The position numbers and the translations under genes are program-made. A DNA stretch of 64,000 nt from Talpa occidentalis (Eukaryota; Chordata; Mammalia; Eulipotyphla; Talpidae): assembly GCF_014898055.3 (NCBI RefSeq), contig NW_026555331.1:113085194-113149193 (forward strand). Reading direction: 5' to 3'. The stretch's first letter is position 1. Every line of letters begins with the position of its first letter. The notes beneath the pieces are model-generated. The model made no database searches. It saw nothing but the letters and a program-made list of their open reading frames with translations, and was not told the origin of the DNA. Shown here in pieces: positions 22,958 through 35,134 of the stretch.

Positions 22958-23233
22958 AAAGTTACTTTTCAGTCTCCCTGGTGGCACAGTATATTGAGCG
23001 CAGTGCTGTGAAGCTGTCCGCAGCCTCTGCAGTGCAGGTTCGATTACCGGCTGTCCAGGGAGATACCTACATGGTGCAGCATACCACCCCTGCCTCGCCT
23101 GCTGCTCCCCAGCAGTGTCTTCATCCATCTGCCTGTTCTGCGCCCTGCTCTGTCTCTGGTGAATCCTCTCACTCTCCTGCGCCTCTTGTATAAAAATAAA
23201 TAAATCTTTAAAAAAAAAAAAAAGTTACTTTTC
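22957..23233 (+). mobile_element. tRNA-derived SINE, full length, with TSD
   Basis: The head begins AGTCTCCCTGGTGGCACAG at 22971, having lost the usual leading GGs. The B box GGTTCGATT is at 23037-23045, and the tail AAATAAATAAATCTTT runs into A's. AAAAGTTACTTTTC is repeated at 22957-22970 and 23220-23233. It lies about 30 bp from the opposite-strand SINE, forming a head-to-head inverted pair. Confidence 0.93.
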
Positions 23234-23854
23234 TTTATCAAGGTGCACAGAATAAATGAAATGTTCTAACAAGAGTAATACTAAAAAAAATAGAAAAAGG
23301 TCTCCTGGAAGATATGAATACTAGTGCATTCCTTTCCAGAGAAGCCCATCATACTTTTTAATTGATTTCTACTATGTAAATAAGTTGTATTATTTTTTTC
23401 ACTAATTTGGATATGCTGGCTTATTGAAATAATACTGTTGATCTTAAGCAATCAAAAAAATAGGAGGACTATAATGAGAAAGGCTTTTTCCATGTGAATT
23501 GTGGCAATATTTCTGTTACTCTACGGTAATAGATATAAACAACTTGCTAGTTTCTGTTAGAAAAATGTATATATATATGAAATTAGTTTTTCTTTATATT
23601 ATAACAAAATATGAGCTATAAGTGAATTGCTCTATCACTAATAAAAAAAGGGTAAAATGAACAATTTTGAAAATTCAGCTTTTCTTCACGTCAGAAAAAA
23701 ATGTGTTTGGAATCTGAGCCATGAGGCAACATTTTGTTCAAAACAATTTTTCTGCCATTAATAGGATAAGGGCCTTTTATACTGAATAATAGTTAGCACA
23801 AGGATACTCTCAAAAGTATAGATGGGTCTATAGTGATTAAATCATATTATTGTC

Positions 23855-24060
23855 ACATATTATATGCCAGGCTCTAGTCTAAAAATGTGAGACTACATAC
23901 ATTAACTCCATCCTTCTGACATCCTTAGACAGTAAGCACTATCACCATCCTTTTATAGATGAAGAGACATAGGTACAGAAATGGGAAAAATTTACTTTGT
24001 TAGAGGCCAGTAGAGCTGGCATTTGAACCCAAGCAGTCCAACATACAAACAGACGCTTTT
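23855..24060 (+). repeat. MIR, near complete
   Basis: Ordered MIR blocks: 'tatatgccaggctctagtct', 'catccttttatagatgaaga', 'ggccagtagagctggcattt' and 'gaacccaagcagtcc'. Confidence 0.82.
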
Positions 24061-24069
24061 AACCAATAC

Positions 24070-25245
24070 AGTATGCTTATAAATGTCATCATCTTTCTTC
24101 CACTAAAAAAAAAAAAAATCTGCTTTGAAGATCTCACAACAGGAAACTAGCTGAAAATCATCTTGGGTGATGGCCTCTCGATTTACTCTATGAAGGAGAA
24201 GTCAGAGCAGATACAAGTGCCACTTTCTTTGGGGATAAATTGAGCGTGGCAACTGTAAACTCCTTGTATTGGGAGATACTTTTTCTACACTGGGAAGGGA
24301 GAGTATATCAACAAATATTCTGGAAATGAAGGACTTGGTTTTCTTTAGACTCTGTGTATTACTACGAACCCTACAATGATAATTGTGTGTTTCCACCACT
24401 ACATTTTGCTGTGGGAAGCTTGGACTTAATTGCAGTTACCAGTTCCATTGCCTGCTCATTAGCTAAATGATAAAAATCCCAACCAGTAGAACAGATGTGG
24501 ACATAGATGCCCTGCTCTGTGTGTGGCAAATGAAGGACAGAAACATATGGGGCAAGTCACACCTGAGTACTCACAGTGATAGGACTGGTGGAAACCTGCC
24601 GAGGAGAGGGAAGAAGATGATGTCCGGGGCTGTGAACTCAGTGGTAGGACAGAATGCAGGAGTCAGGGCTTTGAAACACTTCAAATATGATCACTGACTT
24701 TCATTTACTGATTGACTCAACAGTCCAGTGCCTGGGGAAGAACAGGATGAGCCTCGCAATGCTCTAGCCTAATTCCTTAAGACAGTCTATTTTATTCAGG
24801 CTTTCTGGAAGCAGATTGAGAAGATGGTAGGTTAAAATTGTGACTAGTCCAAATATATTTGACTTTCATTAATGTTTTTTCTCACATTTCATGGGAATTG
24901 CCTCATCACATTTTCTCCTTGATCATCTGTGTAGTTTGCATAAAGCAGAGGGGGTGCTGATGTTCCGGCTAGCTACATTTTCTGTTTTAATTATGAGTTC
25001 CTAGAAAGCAGAGTCTATATCCTTTGACATGTTATTATAAGTGTCTGTCATAAGAGATTGGCTAAGTGATAGGGCTGACAGGTGTGGCGAGGGCCTTGGT
25101 AAGAACCTGGCAAAAAAAGTAGAATGTATTTGGAGGGACATTCATAGAGGAAAGGGGAAAAAAAAAAAAGGTCTTTTTGGAATAATTTTAAATTATTTCC
25201 AGGATATAAGGTGTCACTTTGAGACATTATACTTAATTGTTCTAA
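24070..25245. other. unique non-coding sequence
   Basis: No gene or recognised repeat apart from A-runs at 24105-24118 and 25158-25170. Confidence 0.5.
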
Positions 25246-25249
25246 ATAT

Positions 25250-25470
25250 CATGAGTTGACCAACTTTTTGCTAAAGGGCTAGATAGACATATTCCAGGTT
25301 TTGCAGGTCTTATAGTTTCTATTGCAATATCTTAACTCGGCAGTGGTAGTGGGCAGGAAGCCACTGATGAGAGCTAAGTAAAAGGGTACAGCTATGTCAC
25401 AATAAAACCAGGAACAAAAACAGATTGAGTGTACAGGCCAAGTTTGTAGATGGCTGGTTTAGCTTGTTAC
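25250..25470 (+). mobile_element. hAT-Charlie-type MITE
   Basis: 'gaccaactttttgctaaagg-gctagatag', 'gttttgcaggtcttatagtt' and 'acaataaaaccaggaacaaa' match the well-known 'ctgtaaagggccagatag' non-autonomous hAT element (MER3/MER33/MER58 group). I am not sure which of these names applies. It is heavily diverged and non-coding. Confidence 0.65.
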
Positions 25471-25479
25471 ATGCTTACA

Positions 25480-27170
25480 CTTGTGCATTTACATATGCAG
25501 ACCAAAAAACAATAATTTGTCATTGATTTTTTAAAAAATGCTGCTTATTTTGATCTTATTTCTGATCTGATCTTCGTTTCTCATTTATGTGTTAAATATC
25601 AGTTTGGTCAGTGCTACAACATGTTAAATGATATAAAAAACATACAGGGATAAGGAGGCAAAGGGTAGTTTTATTCTTCAAGAACCTCACTGGTGAGGAA
25701 GGTTGATGCACCAAGGTAAATACAAATGTAATATGTGCTGTGACCACTTCACGTGTAATAGAGCGCAGAGAACCAGTAACTAACTCTTTGTTATGATAAA
25801 GTGATGTCTAAAGGGAATCTGTGTATTGGTGGAATTTACGAGGAGCCAGAGAAAGAAGGGAATGGAACATAAGTGAATGGGAGGAGAGGCTTCTTGGAGA
25901 GGAGTTACTGTTGGGAAGTGGATCACAATAGACTTGATGTGTCTTTTTGAAGAGCTTGCTTTTTTTTGGAGTCATAGAGTCTTGTTGGGTTGAAATGACA
26001 TGTCTTCCCTAAAAACCTTCCATAAATTTCCTGTGAATCTGTCTTTCTTATGCTATATCACCTTCTGTCTTGTGTTATAATTATCTTACACTTCTCTTGC
26101 GCTTGCCTATTTTATTTAAATTTCCTAGAAAAGAGAACTATCAAACTCAGTTTACTCTTTTCTAGTCTATAGGTTCTATTCATGACTGAGACCTGCCCAC
26201 TGCTTAATTTTATTCCCACTCAGGTCTTTGTTCTACCTGAATCAATACTGGCTGCAACTTTGGAAAGGACACTTTGTTTTCCATTCAATTTTGTTCCTTG
26301 GTCCCAATACTCAGATCTGGCCCTTGGCCCATAGTTATGGCTCTCGAGTGATGGATATATATCAGTTTCATTAAAAAAAGTGGTATAAGAAGAAATAACT
26401 ATATCAAAATGTAGTGCAGTCCAAGATTAGGTGTATAGAGGATATAAGCAGTTAATTGGAACAGGAATTCTGAGATTTGTCTTTAAAGGGGCTCTTAATG
26501 TTTTCATTTTTAATTATGTCTTTGAAAAATAGATGAGATGAAGAAGGAAGAGTAGAAGGTGGTACTTTCAGAGTTGTGTTCTATATTGTTCTGGGTAATG
26601 TGAATAGAATGTTTAATGTTCAGCTGGGGGAGGTCCAAGGAAAGGGTTAAATGATGATAAACTAAATTCAGAAAAGAATGTGGGGAGGAAAGGAAATTGC
26701 GTGTATACACAAAAAATGGAGTTGCATTTCTGCAACATTATTGAGCGCCAATTCTATGAACTCTATACTGCAATGTAATTCCAATCTGGAAACTGGAGGC
26801 AAATCAAGGAGCTGGGGAGCATTTCCAAGAGGTGAGACTGTCTTTAGTCTCTTGAGGAAGAGCTGTCTTTTATTTTGGAAATATCTCTTTATCTCCTGAA
26901 AGATCCCTTGGCTGAAGGAAATGATCCTTGTTTACACTTTGGGGTAAGGGTCAACTCATTTCTGATTACATGTAGTTCTGCTTGTGAACTCGAAACTGCT
27001 GGAGACATCCTTAGACTAAGAGAGAATGATAGATGCGGTTAGTAGAAGATGAAACAACAATCTCTGAAGACCTGGGGCTGAATTTTTGCCTGGCAAGGAC
27101 AGAGATGCAAATGTCACAATAGCATAAGTATTTGGTAGGTTTCTAGCACACAAAAAATAGAGAAATAATT
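25480..27170. other. unique non-coding sequence, possible L2 remnant
   Basis: No gene. 25990-26165 has a pyrimidine-rich stretch ('cttccctaaaaaccttccat', 'tttcctagaaaagagaacta') that may be an old L2 3' piece. Confidence 0.4.
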
Positions 27171-27174
27171 GTTT

Positions 27175-27545
27175 CCCTACTGTGGCAGACTTCATTTTTT
27201 CAATATGGCTTGCTCTCCCACATGTATCTCTACAAGGAGACTTCACTACTATCTCACTGATAGGTGGATCTGATTCTCCTACCCTTTATAGTGGGAATTA
27301 ATAGAACATGGTAGAAATGATGCTGCATGACCTTTGAGGCTGGCTCACGAGAGGAGAAGCAGCTTCTGCCTGCCTGCCTCATTGTGACTTGCTTGCTTGG
27401 AGCTCAGGGGTGCCACGTCAGAAGTCTGACTACCCTGAGGCTGCCTTAAACCAGTAAAATTCCTGATGCCCAGAATCCATGGCATCATGTAAATGTCACT
27501 AAATTTGGTGTGTTTGTTGTTATGCAGCAATAGTAATTGAATGGT
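27175..27545 (+). mobile_element. MaLR LTR (MLT1-type)
   Basis: Solo LTR text in order: 'catgacctttgaggctggct', 'ggagaagcagcttctgcctg', 'cttgcttggagctcaggggt', 'agaagtctgactaccctgag' and the end 'gtttgttgttatgcagcaat'. No internal sequence is present. Confidence 0.75.
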
Positions 27546-27805
27546 TGCTAAATGTCAGGCACTGTGTTTAGGTTTTTATATAGCTTCACTCAATCCTCAG
27601 AGCAATCCTTAAAGATTAATATTGCTAGCTCAGTATCCTCCATAAGAAAATAAAGGTGGAAAGGTATTAAGAGAGAGCACTGAATCCCAAAAGCTAGACC
27701 ACCAGGCATCAACAGGAGAGAAATAAGGAAACTTTCCCAAAGTTAAAGCTTTTAAGTGGAAGAATCAGGATTCACATCTAAGTCCAGCCACCCCAATGCC
27801 TGTAA
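27546..27805 (+). repeat. MIR fragments
   Basis: 'aaatgtcaggcactgtgttt' starts a MIR 5' part. 'aactttcccaaagttaaagc' to 'gattcacatctaagtccagc' is its 3' half. Confidence 0.7.
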
Positions 27806-28095
27806 TGCTATGAAGCTTTTCCCAAGTCCATAGATAAGAATCAACTTGGTAGATGATTATGTCTAGGTTCCATCTTAATTCTACTGCAGTATGGATACTT
27901 GATGCAATCACCTCTGGAGTTTTTTAATCAATGGGGAAATTTTGTAACCCATGAATGGAGTTAAATTGTCTAAATAATATTGCAGCTTTTTAGTGATAGA
28001 TCTATGGAAGGCCACACCCAGCATAGTGTTTAGCAGACAATAAGTGCTCATTAATTTAGTGCTAAATTAAATTGCTTTTGCAAATGATCTAACAC

Positions 28096-28268
28096 TAGCC
28101 ACTGAAGAGTGTGTTCCATGAACCAACCGCAGAGACATTTACTGGGATATTATTAGAAACACAGGCTCAGAGGCCCCATCTCGGGCCTATTGAATCAGAA
28201 TCTGCATATTTAAGAACATCCCCAGGTGTTTTAAATGTAGATTAGAAATGGAGGAACACTGATTCAAC
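28096..28268 (+). mobile_element. MER5-type hAT-Charlie element
   Basis: 'gattattagaaacacaggct'-like text, 'tcagaggccccatctcgggc', 'ctattgaatcagaatctgca' and 'catccccaggtgttttaaat' reproduce the MER5A order. It is non-coding. Confidence 0.78.
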
Positions 28269-28269
28269 A

Positions 28270-29995
28270 GAGTTTGGTACTTATCTAGGAAAACTTCCCA
28301 GCAATTGGCTTGTTGAACTACTTGCCACTGAGTTCTCTGATGTGTTTCAGTGAAGAAACTTGAAGAGCTACCAAGAAAACGATTCTATAACATGGAAATT
28401 GTGTCTTAAAGTACATCTTCCAGGAAGCTATAAAGATACACTATATGAGCTCTGAAACCTTGTGGCTACATTCTATACTAATGAAAGATATAATCTGCTA
28501 TTAGTGCCTTGCCTGGAAAATGATTTCCTAACTCTTTTCCAGACATTCCTACTGAGCATTTTCTCAGGAAGAAAGCAGTGTTTTATATGCAGGAATTGTA
28601 AAGGAAGTCAAACATCATTCTGCTAATTTAGTTTTAAGAAAGGTAGGAGGAATCTATTTCATCTATTTATCTATGGTAAAACTGTACTTGTTTCAGAGAG
28701 ATGACTTATTGACTCCTGTAAAATGATGACCAAAACTTTTCCAGACTTCAAGGAATTCTAGGGAAAAAATGCATTTTATCCTTAGATTTACTGCATTAAT
28801 AATTAATGAGCCTGCAGGGCCTATTTGTAATTGTAAACACATGTGATTTAAAATTCATTCATTACCACACACTCTGTCTTTGACACAAGTCTTACATTAT
28901 GAACCAGCCAGGAGTCAACAATCTAGTATACCAGTGGAGCTCAGTATAATTTATGCCTCAAAAGTCTCTAACAACTTTGGATTTCTGTGCTCTCAGATAC
29001 CTTTTGTCCCAGAGTCCTAGTTCTCCACAAGGAAGGGTCTTGACTTCAGGAGCTTTAAGTTCCCTTGGCCACTATTTCTGAAGCCCATGCTTTTCTCTGG
29101 TTCTCCAAGGTGCGCGGTGATCTCACACTGCAGTGTAGCCTTTCTGATTTTCTTCTATGGTATCATCAGCTGCATCTGTTCTTCCTGGAGAGTGCCTTCC
29201 AGCATTGGCCCACTCTTTCTCCTCTGCTTCAAGATGCATCTGTTCTGTTATCCCCTTGGCAAGGTAAAGGTCCACTTAATAAATGGCCTCAAGGAGGTGG
29301 TGGCTGAATCCAGAAGTGGACATTCGATCTTTTCGGTTCACTGGTAGAGAGATTTTGTATAGTTTCTCTAGTATCCTATGGGATTATGTTGTACTCAAAT
29401 CCAAGTACATCTATATTTTTTCACACTTAATTTTAGGTTTAATACAGTGGCCTAAGTTTAAAATTTGAATTGCCATGTGGGAATTCCAGAACAATTATGA
29501 ATTTATCTATTTTAAGGTTCAAGGAGATTCTTCAGAGAGGAGGATACATGTTACATGGAAACATTTAGATCTTTAATCAGATTCATTTTTTAGTTGTGGC
29601 AGGGGATGGGCAGAACTTTCCAGGTTTTAGGGGTCAAATATATCCCTCCTAGATACTTCCCATACTTGGTATTTCATCCAAGCAGCTATGAGGAAGAAAT
29701 TAAAAACTCATCAACAAGCCAGCATGAAGGCTGGGATGCTGGAAGCTTTCATCTGTTAAATGCTGTGCTCCTGTATAACCCCTTTTGAACTCTTCTTCTG
29801 CTCAGTAGATTGATTTGCTGCCAATTTGGTCCTGAGCGACAGGGATTCTTGGGAAGACAGCTGTCTACAAGGCAATGGGCAAGAATGTGAGTGTGTAAGC
29901 AAGCTGTGTGTCAGTGACCCAGAGAGTTGATCTGGTAGCGCATTTGTTGCCCATTGGGACCTGAGTCAAGCAAAGGCATGACCAAACTACCTACA
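28270..29995. other. unique non-coding sequence
   Basis: No supported gene. The 80-86 codon frames at 29065-29347 overlap each other in different frames and show no domain. Confidence 0.5.
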
Positions 29996-29999
29996 TTGG

Positions 30000-30185
30000 C
30001 GTCCTTTCTGTTCCTTAAATCTTGCTTATTTCTCTCATAGGGCTTGTTTATTTGTGTGTGTCATTCTTTCTACCACAAGGTAAATGCTAAGAGGCTGGGT
30101 TTTGCTGATTTGTTTATTTCTATTATTTAAAAGAATACTTGCCACATAATAGCTACTCAGTATTTGTTGAGTGAATGAACATTTT
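30000..30185 (+). repeat. L2 3' end
   Basis: The diagnostic end 'cttgccacataatagctact', 'cagtatttgttgagtgaatg' is present, preceded by L2-like 3' UTR text. Confidence 0.72.
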
Positions 30186-30189
30186 CACG

Positions 30190-32845
30190 TAAATCCTACT
30201 GTGTAGACGGGTCATTTTAGGTATTGAACACTTGTGATAGACACAGCGATGCACTGGGTTACTCGAAGCACTTGATTTGCCGCTGAGCATGGCTCTGTTG
30301 TGGCTCTTGTTGGCAGAATGTAAATGGAGGAGGGACTAGTTCAGAGGGCAGGCTGGGCTCTGTCATCCAGATCTCAGGGCAGAGTCAAGGTTTCCAGACT
30401 GTTGCCTCTCTGACTTTCTTTTATTTCGAGGTTCTGTAGCAGTGTGTGTGTGTATGTGTATGTGTTTTACATTTTCAGTATTCAGATTCCCTCTCCTTGA
30501 TCCTGTGACTTCATTTGTTATCTCTGTTCTATTATCCATTCATCTTCTGATGCCAAAAGCTATTTCAACCACCTGTTGAATGCACCCTCCCTTGGGTGCC
30601 TCCCTGGCAGCACAAATATAACATGTTCAATAGGTTACTCTTGGTATTGCTGCCTTCTAAATGAATTCAGAAATGCCTTCAATTCTGTCTTGCCAGCCAG
30701 CTAGCCACTGATATTCATGCCCAAAGCAGTGGTGACTCCATCAGTCTCATCTGAGAACAGAGGCCTCAACTCTTCAGTCCGTGAGATCCTGACAGACCAG
30801 ACCAAATTCTATTTAATGGTAGAGAAAAACCTTTCATAATTTATCTCTGAAGAGAAATTGCCCACTAGTCCAAGAAAATTTGTTCTTTTAACTAATGAAG
30901 GAAGTTTTTTCATCTTGCTTAAGAACACTATTGCTATTAATATTTGTTTTTCTTTAAGCCAATTCAATAGACATTTCTTACACATTAATTTCCACAATAA
31001 CGTCTGGTGTTGGAATATCATTACATAGAGATAATATATACCTATAGTCATACATAAGCACGCACACAGACTGACGTAGCTTTCATCACAAAGTGTTAAA
31101 ACACAGAAAAGTTTAGGATTGTGTGGTTCTTTTCGTAATGGTCACTCTAACTTCTTTTATTTAATATTGGACACCAAGGCCTTGAGGAGTTAAGTGAGTT
31201 GCCCTTGGTCACAAACTAAATTATAGCATCTATGCTGCTGGCACTAGGTTGTGTCATAATTTCCAGTTCTGCACTCCCTTTCACTGTGTCTCCTGGCTTT
31301 GTAGACATGACTTCCCAGAGGCCAGTGGTGGCTGTGGGAGAATGTCAGAACAACTGTCCTCAACACTAGTGTTGTTGAAATTATACCCCAGTCTTCTCCT
31401 AGCAAACCTGTAGTTAGTCTTAAGTGCTTGGACACAAAACTGGCTGTTTCTAGTAGAAATGACATGTGAGATTTATCAGGATATACAGTATTGTTCTTTC
31501 AAATCCTCCCTTTAGTCTCTCTCTCTCTCTTTCTCTTTTTCTCTCTCTCTCCCCCCCACCACATATCATTCTTATTCAAAGGGTCAGATTGTCATAAATC
31601 TGAAAGCAAACAGTGTCCTGTTTGTTTTCCAGTGTTTGTTTAATTGACTAGGTCTTTACATTCCAATATTATTTGATGGTAAATTAAGATAAAATATGAT
31701 GTGTCATAGAATGCGTGGACAAGAATGCTTGCTTTACAACACCAAGATAATACCGCACTGAAATAATGACTTAGGGTCAGGTAGGCTGAAGAATGTAAAT
31801 GATAGCAGATTCACATTTCCATTTTTACTAGGAAAAAAAAGCTCTGCTAATATGGCATATATAAATCCTAAAATATCACACTCAGCAATGAAGACATTAA
31901 TTTTGCTTAAACAACACTATTCACACTTGTAGAATTCTGACAGTTTGAGGAACCCATGAGAATTAAGAGGTCTGCAGCAAATGAATGCACATCAATAAAT
32001 TACCCTTAGTGAGGAGTTTTTTTAATGAAAAGCTGATTCCATATTTTCTACTTAGTTACTGACTGTGAAGAGGGTATGTGCAGTGTTTTACAATGACTTT
32101 TTGATGTTTTCTTCCTGTTCTGAATATTCCCTTTGTGCTTTGGAAATCAATAGTACTGCAGAGTTTTACCTGTTCTTTAATATTTCAAAAGCCCTGTCCT
32201 TAGTGCTCATCTCTTCACACCTAGAGTTTAGTAAGCCTTGACAAAAACCTTAAATTCCATGTGTGCATAACATAGAGAGTTCCCTACTGCTTCAGCTTGC
32301 TTTTAAAACGTGAGGCATTTAAAAATGGGTAACCAGAGACCGTGTCCTCATCATTTCTAGAGAACTTGATGCTTTTTTTGGGTTCATAGTATTTTAAATG
32401 AATGATAAAAGCTTCAAAATACCTTGATAATAGTTTCATAAGTTTATATCAATGATGTAAGGCCAAAGTTCTCATTTGTAAGGAGAGACAATGAAGGAAA
32501 GTGGACAGGAGAATAAAGATCAAATGAGCCACTCACTGATTATTATTCTGCTATCTGTCTGTATCCATCATCTTGCAGGTAGTAAATACCATTATGAATT
32601 TAAATAAAAGTCATTGCTCACACATATACTTGAATGGAAATATTGGTATATTTCACTGTGGGGACATGGTGTTTAAAAGCAATCAAGTTCATCTCTTTGG
32701 CAGTGACATCCCTTCTTGATCAAAACTAAAACAAATATCTATTTTGTAGTGGGTAACAAGACTTCATAGGTGTTAGTAAAATCCATTAATAAGAGAACTA
32801 GGGTTAAAAACTAAGGAACTGGTGTATTTTATAATAAGAATAATA
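30190..32845. other. unique sequence with CT-rich tract
   Basis: No gene. 31516-31557 is a polypyrimidine tract ((CT)n, then C7). 31165-31245 looks like a short MIR core ('gaggagttaagtgagttgcc'). Confidence 0.5.
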
Positions 32846-32854
32846 GATAATTTT

Positions 32855-33065
32855 TATTTTGCACTTGCTATGTATTTGAGCATGTATTGACTCATTTAAT
32901 CTTCACTGAAACCCTCTGAAATCCATACTACTTCTGTCCATTTTACAGGTAAGGTGATGGAGGCAGGCAATACCAAATACCTAACCCAAGGACATGTATT
33001 TAATAAGCAATGGCGCAAGAATTTGACCCCTGGTAGTTCAACTCTAGAGTCTATGTTCTGATGTT
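32855..33065 (+). repeat. MIR, near complete
   Basis: 'actcatttaatcttcactga', 'tgtccattttacaggtaagg', 'caatggcgcaagaatttgac' and 'gttcaactctagagtctatg' are in MIR order. Confidence 0.82.
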
Positions 33066-33389
33066 GACCTACACTGGAAAAAATCTCTAATTTACTAATC
33101 TGGAATAATCATTGATTCCTTCAGCAGTGGTGGGGATATAAAAGGTGGAATCAAATGTTTCATTTTTCCAGGCTAGGATAGCTCACACTTGCCCAACAGG
33201 GAAACTGGAGACTGTTTATTCTAATTATTTTATGCAAATTATATGCCTAACATTAGGCAAATGAGCAAGTAGAAACTATTTTTGTGTATAGTATCTGAAG
33301 AGTGGCCAGTCAGAGGTTACACCACAGGTCTCATTACTCTGTAGACCTGTGGACAAGGGTCAATCTTGTTTTTAGAATTAAAAAAACTT

Positions 33390-33560
33390 GTTTTCAATCT
33401 CAGCTTCTTCATGTAGTAGGCATTTGATTTGTACAAATTCCTTGATCTTTCTCTGCCTAAATTTTCTTATAATAATATCCAAACCAAGAATTGCTTTCAG
33501 AATTAAGTGAAATAATGCATATGATATACTTAGAAAAATTAAGTACATAGTAATTGTTCT
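33390..33560 (+). repeat. MIR fragment
   Basis: Diverged MIR 5'-to-3' text: 'caaattccttgatctttctc', 'taagtgaaataatgcatatg'. Confidence 0.55.
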
Positions 33561-34639
33561 CTTTTCTCTGTTTCTCTCTTTACCTTTTCTCACCCTCTCT
33601 TTGTCATACTCCACCACTGAATTGATTGTTTCTTTCTATCTTACTATCCAAAAAGTTCAGTGCAATAGGTGTCTGGACCTTTACCCTGAGTGTTACTGAG
33701 TTTCTTGTAAAACACTAGGAATATATTTGAGGGTCCCTAGCTCCACTATTCAGCTGTCAAGTGGTATCAGTATTCCTCATTTACATGCAAAGAGACTTTG
33801 TAAATAGTTGATTCAGAGCTTTAAAGATGAAAATTGCCATGTAACTGATTGCTACTATAATACATGAATCTGTGCTTTGAATGAATTCTTTTCAAAGATG
33901 AAATCAGCATCTCTTTCATATATTGACTATTTTCTCTTTTTTTATAATCTCCCCAGCTTTCCCATTGTCATATCCTGCATTACCCCTAATCTTCAGGCCT
34001 TTTTTTTGTTTAAATGCCTTTGCAAGGTGACAAATCAAAAATTTTTCATTGTATTCTAAATTTATGTGCATTGGCTTTTTAAAGTAAGCTGACATTTTGG
34101 AATTAGATGCAAGGGTTATTAGGATTGCCTTTGTGAATCATGGCCAAAGGTAGATTTAGTCTGGAAGATCACCCTGTGCAAATTTTCATCTGGAGAGTTC
34201 ACTGTCTAGTTCACAAACCATTTATTCATTTCTTACACAAACAATTAAGCTTCTGTTCCTCCCAAGCATTGTGTTAGGTGCTGAGGATATAGAACCTGGA
34301 AGTGGGTCTGAAAGGAGCCAATAGCCTGCAGGGGAGGTGGACTTGTGGCAGTAATAAGAGGTGTAACATGGGCCATGGACAAACATAGGATGGCACTTGC
34401 TGGGTGTAGACATGTGCCTGAGTCTTCTGTTCTGATTAGCTCTTTCTGACTGATATACTTATCAAGGTCCTAGAAGAGCAAAGCTCATTTGAGATAATAC
34501 TTATAAATCAAGGCAAAGTTTTACTGTGGAGGAGGAAGTTTTTATCTGAGCATCATTTTCTAGTGATAGTCAAGTGGTAAAACAACAGTCAGCAGTTTAG
34601 AATTTTTTTGAAGTGGAACCCTAGCTTAAATAAGACTCT

Positions 34640-35130
34640 ACTTTAAAAATATTTCCTTCTTCAAGGAGAGAACAGTGTTTTTTATTATCATGGTCTCTTG
34701 CCTGGCACATAGTTGTCACTCAACATATTTGTTCAATAAAGAACGAAAAGAATGTCTGTAGTAGTATAATGTGTTCCTGAATCATAACGTGTACTGCCCT
34801 GCTCATCCTATACTGTTTGGTAATTTAGGGCGCACTTTGAGAATAGCCACATAAAGTGTAAGGTGAGGCAATGTAATTTTTTGAATAGGTGCAAAAATTG
34901 CAGACATAATTGTATTTGACTTAATAGGCCAATTGTTTAAGTAGCACCATATAATATTTAGAAAGACTGTGCTCTGGACTTGAGCCAGACCTGAACCCAT
35001 ATCTGTCTTTTATGATGTAGGTGATTTTGGGGTATTATTTAACCTCTGTTAGTCTCTTATCTTTTAAGATGAAAATATTATATCTTCCTCATGTGGCTGA
35101 ATGAGAGAATTCATTCACAATATAAGGGTA
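34640..35130 (+). repeat. L2/MIR fragments
   Basis: 34685-34745 ('tgcctggcacatagttgtca', 'atatttgttcaataaag') is an L2-type 3' end. 34970-35130 ('aacctctgttagtctcttat', 'gatgaaaatattatatcttc') is a MIR core. Confidence 0.62.
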
Positions 35131-35134
35131 TTTG

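Noticed and set aside
30595..30625. 'tgcctccctggcagcacaaa' as a SINE head
   Set aside because: Only about 20 bp resemble the head, with no body or tail, so a chance match is as likely.
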